Shown here one piece after another: positions 41,349 to 49,641 of a stretch of 64,000 bases of DNA. How positions within the stretch are numbered: position 1 is the first letter of the stretch; each line of letters begins with the position of its first letter. Both the position numbers and the translations under genes were made by a program. The notes below the pieces were generated by a model, which saw nothing but the letters and a program-made list of their open reading frames with translations, was not told the DNA's origin and ran no database searches. Origin of the DNA: Loktanella sp. S4079 (GTDB lineage Bacteria > Pseudomonadota > Alphaproteobacteria > Rhodobacterales > Rhodobacteraceae); the NCBI RefSeq assembly GCF_000967725.1, contig NZ_JXYE01000006.1, positions 124,001-188,000 of the forward strand, given 5' to 3'.

Positions 41349-43088
41349 ATGTCAACCAACCGCCAAGAGGCAGCGCGTGCTGCCCGCCGTTCTGCGGCAT
41401 CACTTGCCCATGGTCGCCCCTATCCCAAGCAATTATCCAACGGCGATGAACAAAAATACTCGGGCGCGAATTTCGCGATGAGTTTCACCAAAGGGCTAGA
41501 GCACGATCCCGACACGGGATTGGTCAAAAATCGGGATCATTTCAAAGCATTTCGTACAGCGATCAACGATGGGTATATTGATGCCTTTACCAACCGTGTG
41601 CCTGTTCCCAGCTTTCCCGAAGGCCGACGCCAGTGGGAGGCCCCGACAGCGGGTATCGCTTACGATCTCGAAGGTCCGGATGCGCAGGCGGTCACGATGG
41701 CACCAGCACCGGCGCTTGGATCAGATGAGCTGTCGTTTGAGATGGCAGAGGTCTATGAACTCGCTCTTTTGCGGGACGTGCCATTTCATGCCTTTGACAG
41801 CAATGGCGGCAGTCAGGCCCTGACAGATGCGCGTGATCGGTTGCGCAGCTACGCATATGCGCAAGCGGGTTTTCCGAACCGCCCACGAAAAACTGTGAAT
41901 GGGCAACTTGACCGCGAGACGCTCTTTCGCGGGTCATCACCCGGTGTCGAAGTCGGCCCGTTTTTATCGCAGTTCCTGCTGATCGGAAACGAAGTGCCAA
42001 ATTTCATGGATCTGACCGATGGTAAGATCGTTTATGGCGCGCAAGTTATCGACCAGCGCGTTCCCGTCGCCGAAGAGGGCGACGACTATATGACCGACTG
42101 GTCCAGTTGGCGCGATGTTCAAGATGGCAAAGACGTGCGCGGCCCCGGTGATTTGGGCCAGCGTTTTATTTCTGGTAAAACGCGGTTTATCCAGACACCT
42201 CGGGATCTGGCGACTTATGTCCATTTTGATGCGCTCTATCAGGCCTATCTTAATGCGTGCCTCATTCTGCTGGCCATGGGTGCACCAACCGATCCTGGTT
42301 TTGCTCATTTGTCTGGCGCGCGTGACAGCTATCCTTCGGGTGCGTCAGACGGGCGGGCGTCGAATGCGGGTGGATTTGCGCTCTATGGTGGGCCACATAT
42401 CCTGACGCTTGTGACCGAAGTTGCCACACGTGCGCTCAAGGCTGCACGCTATCAAAAATTCAACAATCACCTTCGCTTGCGCCCCGAGGCGTTGGCCGCG
42501 CGGCTTAGCACTGATCACCTGCCAGAAACTGAGTTCCCACAACTGGGCACTGTGTTTTCCGATATGCGTGCGTCGATTCAGCAAACGGTGGATGCGATTA
42601 ACGCTGCGAATGGCAATGATGATGCGCTGCTGCCAATGGCCTTTGCCGAAGGATCGCCAATGCACCCATCCTACGCTGCGGGTCATGCCACTGTGGCCGG
42701 GGCCTGTGTAACGATCCTTAAGGCCTATTTTGACACTGGTGCCGTTTTTGTCACTGATGCCAGTGGGAACAAGAGTTTCCGCCACGCCCAGAAAGGCGAT
42801 ACGCCAATCGCTTATGAAGCATTTCAAAATGGTGGTGCGCTGCGCACAGTTGACGTTCCAAGCGCTCTTACTTTGGGGGGTGAGTTGAACAAACTGGCTG
42901 CGAATATCTCGATCGGTCGCAATATGGCTGGAGTGCACTATTTCTCGGACTATTACGACAGTCTGCGGATGGGCGAGGAAATCGCTATCGGCATGCTCGA
43001 AGAGCAAGCGCTATGCTATCCGACCGACCCGTTTGTGATGTCTGTCGAAACATTTGACGGTGATACCGTTCACATCGGAGCGCGCTAA
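41349..43088 (+). CDS. Vanadium-dependent haloperoxidase (bromoperoxidase type)
   Basis: A 579-residue enzyme that oxidises halides with hydrogen peroxide to hypohalous acid. Vanadate-site residues in bromoperoxidase order are all visible: K370 and R378 in KFNNHLRLRP, S441, G445 and H446 in HPSYAAGHA, and R524 and H530 in GRNMAGVHYFSDYYD, with H530 as the expected vanadium ligand. K-to-R spacing of eight matches the algal/bacterial bromoperoxidase class. GAGG precedes the ATG at 41349; an in-frame extension to 41271 lacks a site. No signal peptide is evident, so its location is unclear. It stands alone, downstream of the Rrf2 regulator. Confidence 0.9.
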   Translation: MSTNRQEAARAARRSAASLAHGRPYPKQLSNGDEQKYSGANFAMSFTKGLEHDPDTGLVKNRDHFKAFRTAINDGYIDAFTNRVPVPSFPEGRRQWEAPTAGIAYDLEGPDAQAVTMAPAPALGSDELSFEMAEVYELALLRDVPFHAFDSNGGSQALTDARDRLRSYAYAQAGFPNRPRKTVNGQLDRETLFRGSSPGVEVGPFLSQFLLIGNEVPNFMDLTDGKIVYGAQVIDQRVPVAEEGDDYMTDWSSWRDVQDGKDVRGPGDLGQRFISGKTRFIQTPRDLATYVHFDALYQAYLNACLILLAMGAPTDPGFAHLSGARDSYPSGASDGRASNAGGFALYGGPHILTLVTEVATRALKAARYQKFNNHLRLRPEALAARLSTDHLPETEFPQLGTVFSDMRASIQQTVDAINAANGNDDALLPMAFAEGSPMHPSYAAGHATVAGACVTILKAYFDTGAVFVTDASGNKSFRHAQKGDTPIAYEAFQNGGALRTVDVPSALTLGGELNKLAANISIGRNMAGVHYFSDYYDSLRMGEEIAIGMLEEQALCYPTDPFVMSVETFDGDTVHIGAR

Positions 43089-43091
43089 TCA

Positions 43092-43121
43092 GGCGCCCCT
43101 GTTGACGCGCGTCGACAGGGG
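43092..43121 (+). terminator. Hairpin after the haloperoxidase gene
   Basis: CGCCCCTGT (43092-43100) and ACAGGGGCG (43113-43121) form a perfect 9-bp stem closed by TGACGCGCGTCG, which can pair further (GAC/GTC). It starts 4 bp after the stop codon. No U tract follows, so it may be a Rho-assisted terminator or 3' stabiliser. Confidence 0.5.
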
Positions 43122-43237
43122 CGATCACGCATGTTCACAGACCACCCTGATTGCATTTAGGATGTGCGTGCGGGGTAGAGTGACACCTGCGAATAATTGG
43201 TCGAATATTGTCTACAGATTTCAAAAGGGGCGGGCGA

Positions 43238-44227
43238 TTGCAGCGCGAATTCGGGATTAGTCTATTTTGTTTTGCGAACCTTCTTGCGGCAGAGGCCGTC
43301 GCGGATTGTCCGCAAGGGCAAGAGGTCTTTACCTCTTGTCAGATCGAAGGGCGTGGCACTGAGGTGCGAGTCTGTTTTGACAATCAGATTGCGACATATC
43401 ACTACGGACCGATTGGTGGCCCGGCTGATCTGGTCCTGTCAGAAACCATCGAACGTGTTGATTTTGTGCCGTGGTCAGGTGTCGGTAGTGCGATTAGCGA
43501 AGCTGTCACATTCTACAATCTCGACTACGGTTACAACGTAGGCGGAGGGTTCGAACGTCCGTTTTCAGAAGAAGAAATGCGTCTTCCTCAACGGCGTTTT
43601 GGATGGGTAGAAGTGACAGAAAGTGGGACGCGTGTCGCGAGCCTGTCGTGCATCCCGGAAACGGTGAGCTATGGATTTGGTGGCGGAATTCATGATGCAA
43701 AGCTGGCTGCAGGTCAGACATGGGATTGGGATTCCCAAACCTGGGTTTCAAATCAGTTTCAGTCGACGCCCGTCCTGACAAGCGACCGCGCATATGGCCA
43801 AGACTTTGATTGCCTACCAGCGTCGGAATTTAACCTAAATGGTCTTAGAATGGGTGATCCGTTAGCGGCCTTTGCCAAACTTGGAACGCCAGAGGCGACT
43901 GATGATGTTTCGTTCAGCGATGAACCGATTGATCGGATGACGTTGAATGGCGCGAATATTGATTTTTACCAAGATATGGTCGTTACGATGTCCGCGACTT
44001 CGCCGCGCTGGCAAATGCCTTCGGGCTTGAGGGTGGGCCTGACCCGTGGAGAAGTGATTGCGATCCTTGGTCGCGTGCCTGCAAGCTATACTGCCCGAGC
44101 AGAGGATTTCGCGATTCCGGTCTGTTCTGATGGCGATAGTATTGCGTTCTCTAAGTGGTTTGCCCTGATCGCCTTTGGGCAGGACAAGCGGGTCAATGGG
44201 CTAACGTTTGTAACGCCCTCAGAGTAA
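43238..44227 (+). CDS. Hypothetical secreted protein
   Basis: A roughly 329-residue protein that I do not recognise. A hydrophobic N-terminal segment (GISLFCFANLLAAEAVADC) looks like a signal peptide. Several cysteines (CPQGQ, TSCQI, LSCI, DFDCL, PVCSD) suggest disulfides in the periplasm. A terminal repeat-like part contains 'GLRMGDPLAAFAKLGTPEA' and 'GLRVGLTRGEVIAILGRVPAS', two similar segments about 75 residues apart that may form an internal duplication. The start is uncertain: TTG at 43208 opens the frame, but TTG at 43238 is preceded by AGGGGCGG, so I chose 43238. No neighbour gives a clear role. Confidence 0.6.
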   Translation: MQREFGISLFCFANLLAAEAVADCPQGQEVFTSCQIEGRGTEVRVCFDNQIATYHYGPIGGPADLVLSETIERVDFVPWSGVGSAISEAVTFYNLDYGYNVGGGFERPFSEEEMRLPQRRFGWVEVTESGTRVASLSCIPETVSYGFGGGIHDAKLAAGQTWDWDSQTWVSNQFQSTPVLTSDRAYGQDFDCLPASEFNLNGLRMGDPLAAFAKLGTPEATDDVSFSDEPIDRMTLNGANIDFYQDMVVTMSATSPRWQMPSGLRVGLTRGEVIAILGRVPASYTARAEDFAIPVCSDGDSIAFSKWFALIAFGQDKRVNGLTFVTPSE

Positions 44228-44390
44228 CAGACCGCTTTGTGCCACGTGTCGTCCGGAAACCCGGGTGCTGGTCAAATCGCCGCCTAAATCACTGGCAAAA
44301 AGACTGATGTCTTGATCAGATCGGATGGCCCATTTTAGTTTGCCTTCAAAGGCGACAACCGTTGAATTTAACTCAAACACATTGGGTAAC

Positions 44391-45092
44391 ATGCTGCGAA
44401 CTTGTTTCATACCACTCTTGGTCCTTGCCCAAGGCGCCGCCGCTGGTCAGTCTTGCGGACCCTACTCAGACGAGGAAAGTGCAAACAATTATGTCACGTT
44501 AAGTGCGGGTACCTATCCGGCCGCGGAGCAGGTTTTTGAACGTATAGGGGCGATTGCAAATCCATTTGAAGCGATGGTGCCGCTCAAAGCATATGGTGAC
44601 TTCATGCAAATGGGGGTGCTTGATCTGGCGCTGCCGACTATCGGGTTTGGCTGTAACTATGATTTGTTTGATGCAAACGGCTGCGCGGGTAGTTTCTTTT
44701 TGCCAAGCAATGTCACGAGTGCGACCATGACTGGCGACAGTCTGAGCTTTTCGATGACCAACCCGGATACGCAAGAGGTCATGACTGTGACCCACAAAAA
44801 CCGTGCCTATGATCGCACTGTTGTGAGTGTCCCGCGCGGCGAGACCACTTGGGAACGGGCAGCAGACGGTACAGAGACATTTCTCAGTATCGCAGTAAAT
44901 GGCGATGAAACGGGTTACATCGAACACCCAGACTGCTCGGGCAGCGGGCACGTTATCCGCCACAATGAAATGGGATTGCTCAGCACAAACCATTTCTCGT
45001 GGTCTGCGGCAACGGGGCAAGCGATGACATTCCAATATAAAATCTGCCGCCATCAAGACCCTGATCCGGGCTGTCACGAAGGTCAAATTTGA
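44391..45092 (+). CDS. Hypothetical secreted protein
   Basis: A 233-residue unrecognised protein with a signal peptide (MLRTCFIPLLVLAQGAAAGQ) and several cysteines (SCGP, GCNY, GCAG, DCSG, ICRH, GCHE). The rest is rich in Gly, Thr, Ser and Asn, with short beta-type segments and no membrane helix. The ATG at 44391 has GGG eight bases upstream; the frame opens at 44325. It follows the previous secreted protein by 163 bp in the same orientation, and both could be envelope proteins of a roseobacter-specific kind. I cannot assign a function. Confidence 0.58.
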   Translation: MLRTCFIPLLVLAQGAAAGQSCGPYSDEESANNYVTLSAGTYPAAEQVFERIGAIANPFEAMVPLKAYGDFMQMGVLDLALPTIGFGCNYDLFDANGCAGSFFLPSNVTSATMTGDSLSFSMTNPDTQEVMTVTHKNRAYDRTVVSVPRGETTWERAADGTETFLSIAVNGDETGYIEHPDCSGSGHVIRHNEMGLLSTNHFSWSAATGQAMTFQYKICRHQDPDPGCHEGQI

Positions 45093-45465
45093 TAGCTTTC
45101 GGCAAAATCTGAACGCAGAGGTTCTGCCTACGCGTTGCACTCTATCGCAAGGCTAGGTGCCGGGCACTTGCCGTCTGCGGGCATAAGTCATGGTGAGGCC
45201 CGGTATACAACGTCATCTCACCCTCAAGATATTTCGCAGCTTGATCTCGGGGCAGCCTGACCAGCCTTGGTCCTTGTGACAAATTGCTGAAATCGACAGT
45301 CTGTGTTTATCGCAGCGCACTGTTGAGGTGATTGCGACGCGAACCCGTGCGTTAAGCAAATAGATTTGGGGGGCTAACGCGCGTTCCGTAAATGGCGAAA
45401 TGCAACCCTTCTGACTGATCCGGCATGGCCTGTGCCGCGTATTGAAATTGTAGTCGGAGGGTAGC
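45093..45465. other. 373-bp stretch with no recognisable gene
   Basis: No reading frame with a plausible start, ribosome site and codon pattern spans this region on either strand. A minus-strand frame of 86 codons has no recognisable protein features and I treat it as spurious. The region ends in TCGGAGGGTAGC, the ribosome site for the TTG-start MFS gene at 45466. No clear operator or hairpin was seen. Confidence 0.5.
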
Positions 45466-46707
45466 TTGGCCAATCACGTGACAGTACCATTGATCGCAGC
45501 GTTTCTAGCGTCAGCTGGTATTCCGTTGTACATTCACCTGCCGAGCTTTGCCGCCGAATTGGGCATTGGCTTGGGCACAGTCGGGTATCTCTTGTTCGGC
45601 CTGCGTGCTTTGGACTTTGTGCAGGACCCATTATTGGGCCGTTTGGTTGATCGTTTTCCAACCTACAGATCGTATTTTGTGTCAGGGGCTTTCGTCGGCA
45701 TGGGGGTCGGTTTTTGGATCGCCTTCGTGATGCAGCCGAATATATTTGGGTTGGTGTTGGGCTTGGTCCTTGTCTTTACGGCTTATAGCCTCGGCACAAT
45801 CCTATTTTACGGGCAGGGGGCTGCAATCGTTGGGGCAGGTACTGACAGTGCACATTTGCGCTTTGCCGGACGGCGCGAGACAGGTGCACTTGTAGGGATT
45901 GTCGTCGCCGCCATCTTGCCCGGCGTTCTTGGCGGATTTTACGGGGTGCGCCAAGGCTACGCGATTTTTGGGGTGGTGTTGGCAGCCGCCGCGATCGCAA
46001 TTTGGTTGTTCAGCCGATCATTCTGGACACCCCTTGCGACTGGCAGGCAAGAAAGTCAGTCGTTTCGCGGTCTGCTACAGCCCAGAGTTTTACAATTGCT
46101 TTTGATTGCCCTTTTGAACGCGCTCCCTGTTGCGATCACCTCAACACTCTTTTTGTTTTTCGTCGAAGACCGCCTTGTCCTCGGTGATTATGCGGGTCTC
46201 TTTCTCGTGCTCTTCTTTTTGACGGCCGGAATGTCAGCGCCATTTTGGTCGTGGGCATCGGCCCGGTTTGGCGCTCGTCAGGTGTTATTGTGCGCGATGA
46301 GCCTTGCCATCGTTTCATTTATCGGGGCCTACAGTTTACCTGTCGGGGCGGCATGGCAGTTCGGGCTTATCTGTGCTGCATCCGGGGCTGCTTTGGGCGC
46401 AGACATGGTTATTTTGCCTGCTCTATTTGCAAATGTTCTCATGAAGCAAGGCATCGCGACCGGAATGGGATTTGGGGTGTGGGCATTTGCTGCAAAGATT
46501 TCTTTGGCACTTGCCGCTGCGATTGTTTTGCCAGTGCTACAATCTTCGGGGTTTTCACCAAAGGGTCCAAATACCGCTGAGGCGTTGCAGCGTTTGAATT
46601 TTCTTTATGCGTTGTTGCCCTGTGGGCTCAAAGCCTTGGCAATGGTTTTCGTGGCGCAGCTGCCGCGCGACAAAAAGCACCCGCTTGTGCCTAGGCGCGT
46701 TGATTGA
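45466..46707 (+). CDS. MFS transporter, MelB/MFS_2-like
   Basis: A 413-residue transporter with about 12 hydrophobic segments. The N-terminus reads 'VTVPLIAAFLASAGIPLYIHLPSFAAELGIGLGTVGYLLFGLRALDFVQDPLLGRLVDRF' in consecutive parts; the R-x-x-D-F-x-x-DPLLG-x-x-x-D pattern is the MFS_2 (sugar:cation symporter) signature. It starts with TTG at 45466, chosen because GGAGGG lies five bases upstream and no ATG is near. The substrate is unknown. MelB-type proteins usually import sugars or glycosides with sodium. No catabolic gene is adjacent, so its role stays open. Confidence 0.8.
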   Translation: MANHVTVPLIAAFLASAGIPLYIHLPSFAAELGIGLGTVGYLLFGLRALDFVQDPLLGRLVDRFPTYRSYFVSGAFVGMGVGFWIAFVMQPNIFGLVLGLVLVFTAYSLGTILFYGQGAAIVGAGTDSAHLRFAGRRETGALVGIVVAAILPGVLGGFYGVRQGYAIFGVVLAAAAIAIWLFSRSFWTPLATGRQESQSFRGLLQPRVLQLLLIALLNALPVAITSTLFLFFVEDRLVLGDYAGLFLVLFFLTAGMSAPFWSWASARFGARQVLLCAMSLAIVSFIGAYSLPVGAAWQFGLICAASGAALGADMVILPALFANVLMKQGIATGMGFGVWAFAAKISLALAAAIVLPVLQSSGFSPKGPNTAEALQRLNFLYALLPCGLKALAMVFVAQLPRDKKHPLVPRRVD

Positions 46708-46762
46708 ACCAAACCCTAACGTCCAACGTAATAAAACCACGCATCAAATGATGAGGCATTCG

Positions 46763-47131
46763 ATGAAAGATATTGTGCTATCGCTGACCCTTTCCCTGAT
46801 CCCGATGTCGGCTTTTGCGGAAAGCTTTGCCCCTGTTCACGACGAGGCGACGTTTCGATCTTTGGTCGCGGGCAAAGAATTGCGTAACGCGCTCTATGGT
46901 GTGCGGCTAAATGTGTTAGGTGACGGCCACATCGAAGGGGCCGCCATTGGCCGCGCTATCAGCGGCAGTTGGAGTTGGCAGGGGGGCTATTTTTGCCGCG
47001 CGATGGAATGGGGCAATACGCAGATTCCCTATAACTGCCAGTTGGTCGAAGTACGGAACGGAAATGTTCTGCGTTTTACAGTTGATCAGGGCAGTGGAGA
47101 TTCGGCGTCATTCCGACTGCGCGACAATTGA
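46763..47131 (+). CDS. Conserved hypothetical exported protein
   Basis: A 122-residue protein with a signal peptide (MKDIVLSLTLSLIPMSAFAE) and a compact beta-rich domain: 'ATFRSLVAGKELRNALYGVRLNVLGDGHIEGAAIGRAISGSWSWQGGYFCRAMEWGNTQIPYNCQLVEV' in consecutive parts. The pattern 'W.W..GYFCR...WG....YNC' (two Cys likely in a disulfide) looks conserved among roseobacter periplasmic proteins as I recall, but I know no function. GAGG at 46752-46755 supports the ATG at 46763. It is 55 bp downstream of the MFS gene, so the two may share a transcript. Confidence 0.68.
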   Translation: MKDIVLSLTLSLIPMSAFAESFAPVHDEATFRSLVAGKELRNALYGVRLNVLGDGHIEGAAIGRAISGSWSWQGGYFCRAMEWGNTQIPYNCQLVEVRNGNVLRFTVDQGSGDSASFRLRDN

Positions 47132-47147
47132 CTGGGCCTTGAGCACC

Positions 47148-48314
47148 TTATCCGATGATTTCCCACTTTTTGGTCTCAAGTGAACGTTCCATTGCTTCAA
47201 CGATCCGCTGGTTGGTCAGGCCAAAGCCAAAATCTGGCATGCAAGGACTGTCCGAACAGATGCCAAAGATTAAGTCCCGCACTTCGATGACTTTGACGTC
47301 AAAATAGCCCAAGCCACCACCCGCGAAATCAAACGGGAAAAATGCCGAAAATTGAGGGACTTGGCTGCCTGCAAGCAGGGTTTTAAAGCCTCGGTCACGC
47401 TTTGGGTCATCGTAGCGGGCAAGTTTGATTTCGTTAAACCGCTCTCCGTCCATGATAATTGTGCCGGTGGCGCCTGAGACCTCCCAGTAGATGCCGAAAA
47501 CCTTGCCTGCGCTGACACGACTGGCCTCGATGGTACCACCTGCGCCCGAGGCAAAACGGATCATGGTTTGAATTTGATCCTCATTCTCGACGGTGCGGCG
47601 GGGTGCATCGTCTGCGGCTTTGGCGCTGTATCCCGATTGTCCAATGGGTTCTGGGCGGGTGGGAAAATAGGTCTGCGATTGCGCAATGGTTTCTGAAATG
47701 TTCCCCATCAAATATTGGGCGACAGAAATGACGTGTGAACCAAGATCGCCCAAGGCGCCCGAGCCCGCTTGTTTGCGCGTGCAGCGCCATGAAAAAGGCA
47801 ACTCTGGATCGTTGAAAAAACCCTGATCAAACCAACCGCGAAAACGCATTGGCGTACCAATCTCGCCGCGCTCGATGATCTGTTTGGCGAGCATCGCGGC
47901 AGGGGTTTTCACGTTGTTAAAGGCAACCATTGTTTTAACCCCTGCCTTTTCTGCAGCGGCTGTCATGGCTTCGGCTTCGGCGACTGTTACGGCCAAGGGT
48001 TTTTCACAATAGACGTGTTTACCTGCCTCAATCGCTGCAATCGCCATTTCAAAATGCAAGAAATTTGGAGAGGTGATATCGACAATATCCACGTTGGGAT
48101 CGGTGACGAGCGCGCGCCAATCGCCCGTTGCTTTTTCAAAGCCAAATCGCGCGGCTGCCTTTTCCGCAAGCGCTGGTGTGGCGTCAGCAAGCATATAGAG
48201 CCGTGGTTTAGCTGGTAGATCGGGATAAAGCATTTCAGCGCGCCGAAATGCATCTGCATGTGCTTGGCCCATAAAGCCAGATCCGATGAGGCCGATATTC
48301 AGTGTTTTGGGCAT
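47148..48314 (-). CDS. Gfo/Idh/MocA family oxidoreductase
   Basis: A 388-residue NAD(P)-dependent dehydrogenase. Rossmann start 'LNIGLIGSGFMGQAHADAFRRA', then 'VDIVDITSPNFLHFEMAIAAIEAGKHVYCEKPLAVTVAEAEAM' (by parts), in which EKP carries the catalytic Lys, and 'AGSGALGDLGSHVISVAQYLMG' with the second catalytic region (DLGSH). Members oxidise inositols or sugars. It is divergent from a LacI regulator, both next to the inositol locus, so it may act on a different inositol isomer such as scyllo-inositol. It is not the iolG of the main operon, which lies at 54914. The assignment beyond the family is inference. Confidence 0.85.
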   Translation of the reverse strand: MPKTLNIGLIGSGFMGQAHADAFRRAEMLYPDLPAKPRLYMLADATPALAEKAAARFGFEKATGDWRALVTDPNVDIVDITSPNFLHFEMAIAAIEAGKHVYCEKPLAVTVAEAEAMTAAAEKAGVKTMVAFNNVKTPAAMLAKQIIERGEIGTPMRFRGWFDQGFFNDPELPFSWRCTRKQAGSGALGDLGSHVISVAQYLMGNISETIAQSQTYFPTRPEPIGQSGYSAKAADDAPRRTVENEDQIQTMIRFASGAGGTIEASRVSAGKVFGIYWEVSGATGTIIMDGERFNEIKLARYDDPKRDRGFKTLLAGSQVPQFSAFFPFDFAGGGLGYFDVKVIEVRDLIFGICSDSPCMPDFGFGLTNQRIVEAMERSLETKKWEIIG

Positions 48315-48509
48315 GGGGAAACTCGTATGTTTTGGCCGAAGGAAGGGAAATCGTCGCGACTTAGCATCAGTGCAGGCGATGATTGGGCCACGGCTTGCGG
48401 TCGCGCTGCTGCGACAGGCCGCCCAATCTGTTTGCGTCGAATGTCACGAAGTCGGTGTGTTTGATCATGATTTTCCTCCTTGGGCCTAAACGGCACAGAG
48501 AGGATTTAC

Positions 48510-48541
48510 AAAACACGGGCAGGCCATGCTAAACGTGTTTT
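48510..48541. promoter_or_regulatory. Candidate operator between Gfo/Idh gene and first LacI gene
   Basis: AAAACACG (48510-48517) and CGTGTTTT (48534-48541) form an 8-bp inverted repeat with a 16-bp spacer in the 254-bp divergent region. It could be the binding site of the adjacent LacI protein; it shares no motif with the second regulator's half-sites. Confidence 0.4.
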
Positions 48542-48568
48542 GATGAAATTTCCTCAAATGGTGGCAAG

Positions 48569-49576
48569 ATGGGGCGCAAAGTGACGGCAGCCGATGTGGC
48601 GCGCGAGGCAGGTGTATCTGCCGCGACGGTTGACCGCGTGCTCAACAATCGAGGTGGAGTTTCCACTGACAAGGAACGCCGTGTGATCGGAGCGGCAAAG
48701 CGGTTAAAGCTGGATCGCGCATTGGATCTAAGGGCGGCACGAACGCTGCGTGTTGCCGCGATTTTGCAATCCCCGCAGAATCCGTTTCACGCCACAGTTG
48801 GACAGGCGTTTGCAGAACAAAATAGGGGAGTAAACCCGTTTAATATCCAGACGCGGGTCTATGTCGGTGACCCTGCCAAGCCCGAGCAACTCCAGCGTAT
48901 TATCCAATGTGCAATGGCCACACATGATGCCATCATCACCTGTTTGCCTGACGACGGACCAATTGCGGCTGATCTGGACCGTTATGCCGACACGGGCAGA
49001 CCCGTCATTGCTTTGGCGGCAGATATCCGGGCCGAAAAGGCAATTTATGTCGGGCCGGATGACTATGCCGGTGGGCGCATAGCGGGTGACCTACTGGGCA
49101 GATTCCTGGGTCCAAGCGGTGGTGAGATTATGTTGATCGGCGGATTATGGTCGATGATTGGCCAGGCACAACGACGGCGCGGGTTTGAAGATGTGCTGGT
49201 CGCGCGCCATCTGCGTTGCAATGTCGTCCATGTTGCCGAAAGCCGTGAAAGCGGTGATCGCGCTGGTGAACTGGCCGCGCGGGCCTTGCGTGATCATCCT
49301 AACATTGCTGGCATTTACAATGCTTCGGCTGGGGGTGTGAAGGTGGCGCAAGCCATTGAGCGCGCAGGACGTTCCGATCTCGTCTATATTACGCATGAAT
49401 TTTCAGATCAGCGTCGCACGCTTTTGAAGGTGGGGCAGATCGATGCGCTCTTGGATCAAGAGCCTGCCACCGAAGTGGGGATCGCTCTGTCGGTCATCGC
49501 GCATCATTACGGGCGGCTGGAAACTTTGGTTGATACAAAAACGCCAATTCGTGTCCATTTTAGAGAGACTTGCTAG
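48569..49576 (+). CDS. LacI family transcriptional regulator (first)
   Basis: A 335-residue regulator. The helix-turn-helix reads 'VTAADVAREAGVSAATVDRVLNNRGGVS' with the AATVDRVLN block common to the inositol/sugar LacI group, then a type 1 periplasmic-binding-like sensor domain ('FHATVGQAFAEQN', 'DGPIAADLDRYADTGRPVIAL', 'DDYAGGRIAGDLLGRFLG', 'NASAGGVKVAQAIERAG'). The start has only a weak ribosome site (GGTGG). It faces the Gfo/Idh oxidoreductase and probably regulates it. It is related to, but distinct from, the second LacI 66 bp downstream, suggesting two regulators for related substrates. Confidence 0.87.
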   Translation: MGRKVTAADVAREAGVSAATVDRVLNNRGGVSTDKERRVIGAAKRLKLDRALDLRAARTLRVAAILQSPQNPFHATVGQAFAEQNRGVNPFNIQTRVYVGDPAKPEQLQRIIQCAMATHDAIITCLPDDGPIAADLDRYADTGRPVIALAADIRAEKAIYVGPDDYAGGRIAGDLLGRFLGPSGGEIMLIGGLWSMIGQAQRRRGFEDVLVARHLRCNVVHVAESRESGDRAGELAARALRDHPNIAGIYNASAGGVKVAQAIERAGRSDLVYITHEFSDQRRTLLKVGQIDALLDQEPATEVGIALSVIAHHYGRLETLVDTKTPIRVHFRETC

Positions 49577-49603
49577 TTCTGGCTTGCGCTCAGTGGGATG
49601 GCT

Positions 49604-49629
49604 TCACATCATATGAGGTAATCACATCA
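49604..49629. promoter_or_regulatory. Direct TCACATCA half-sites before the second LacI gene
   Basis: TCACATCA at 49604-49611 and again at 49622-49629, 18 bp apart, close to the ATG at 49642. The same half-site recurs as inverted pairs in front of the inositol importer, consistent with autoregulation by this LacI protein. Confidence 0.55.
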
Positions 49630-49641
49630 TAGAGGTGCGCC

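Noticed and set aside
45213..45473. Minus-strand frame of 86 codons in the gap before the MFS gene
   Set aside because: Arg/Cys-rich translation with no start signal; it overlaps the ribosome site of the plus-strand MFS gene.
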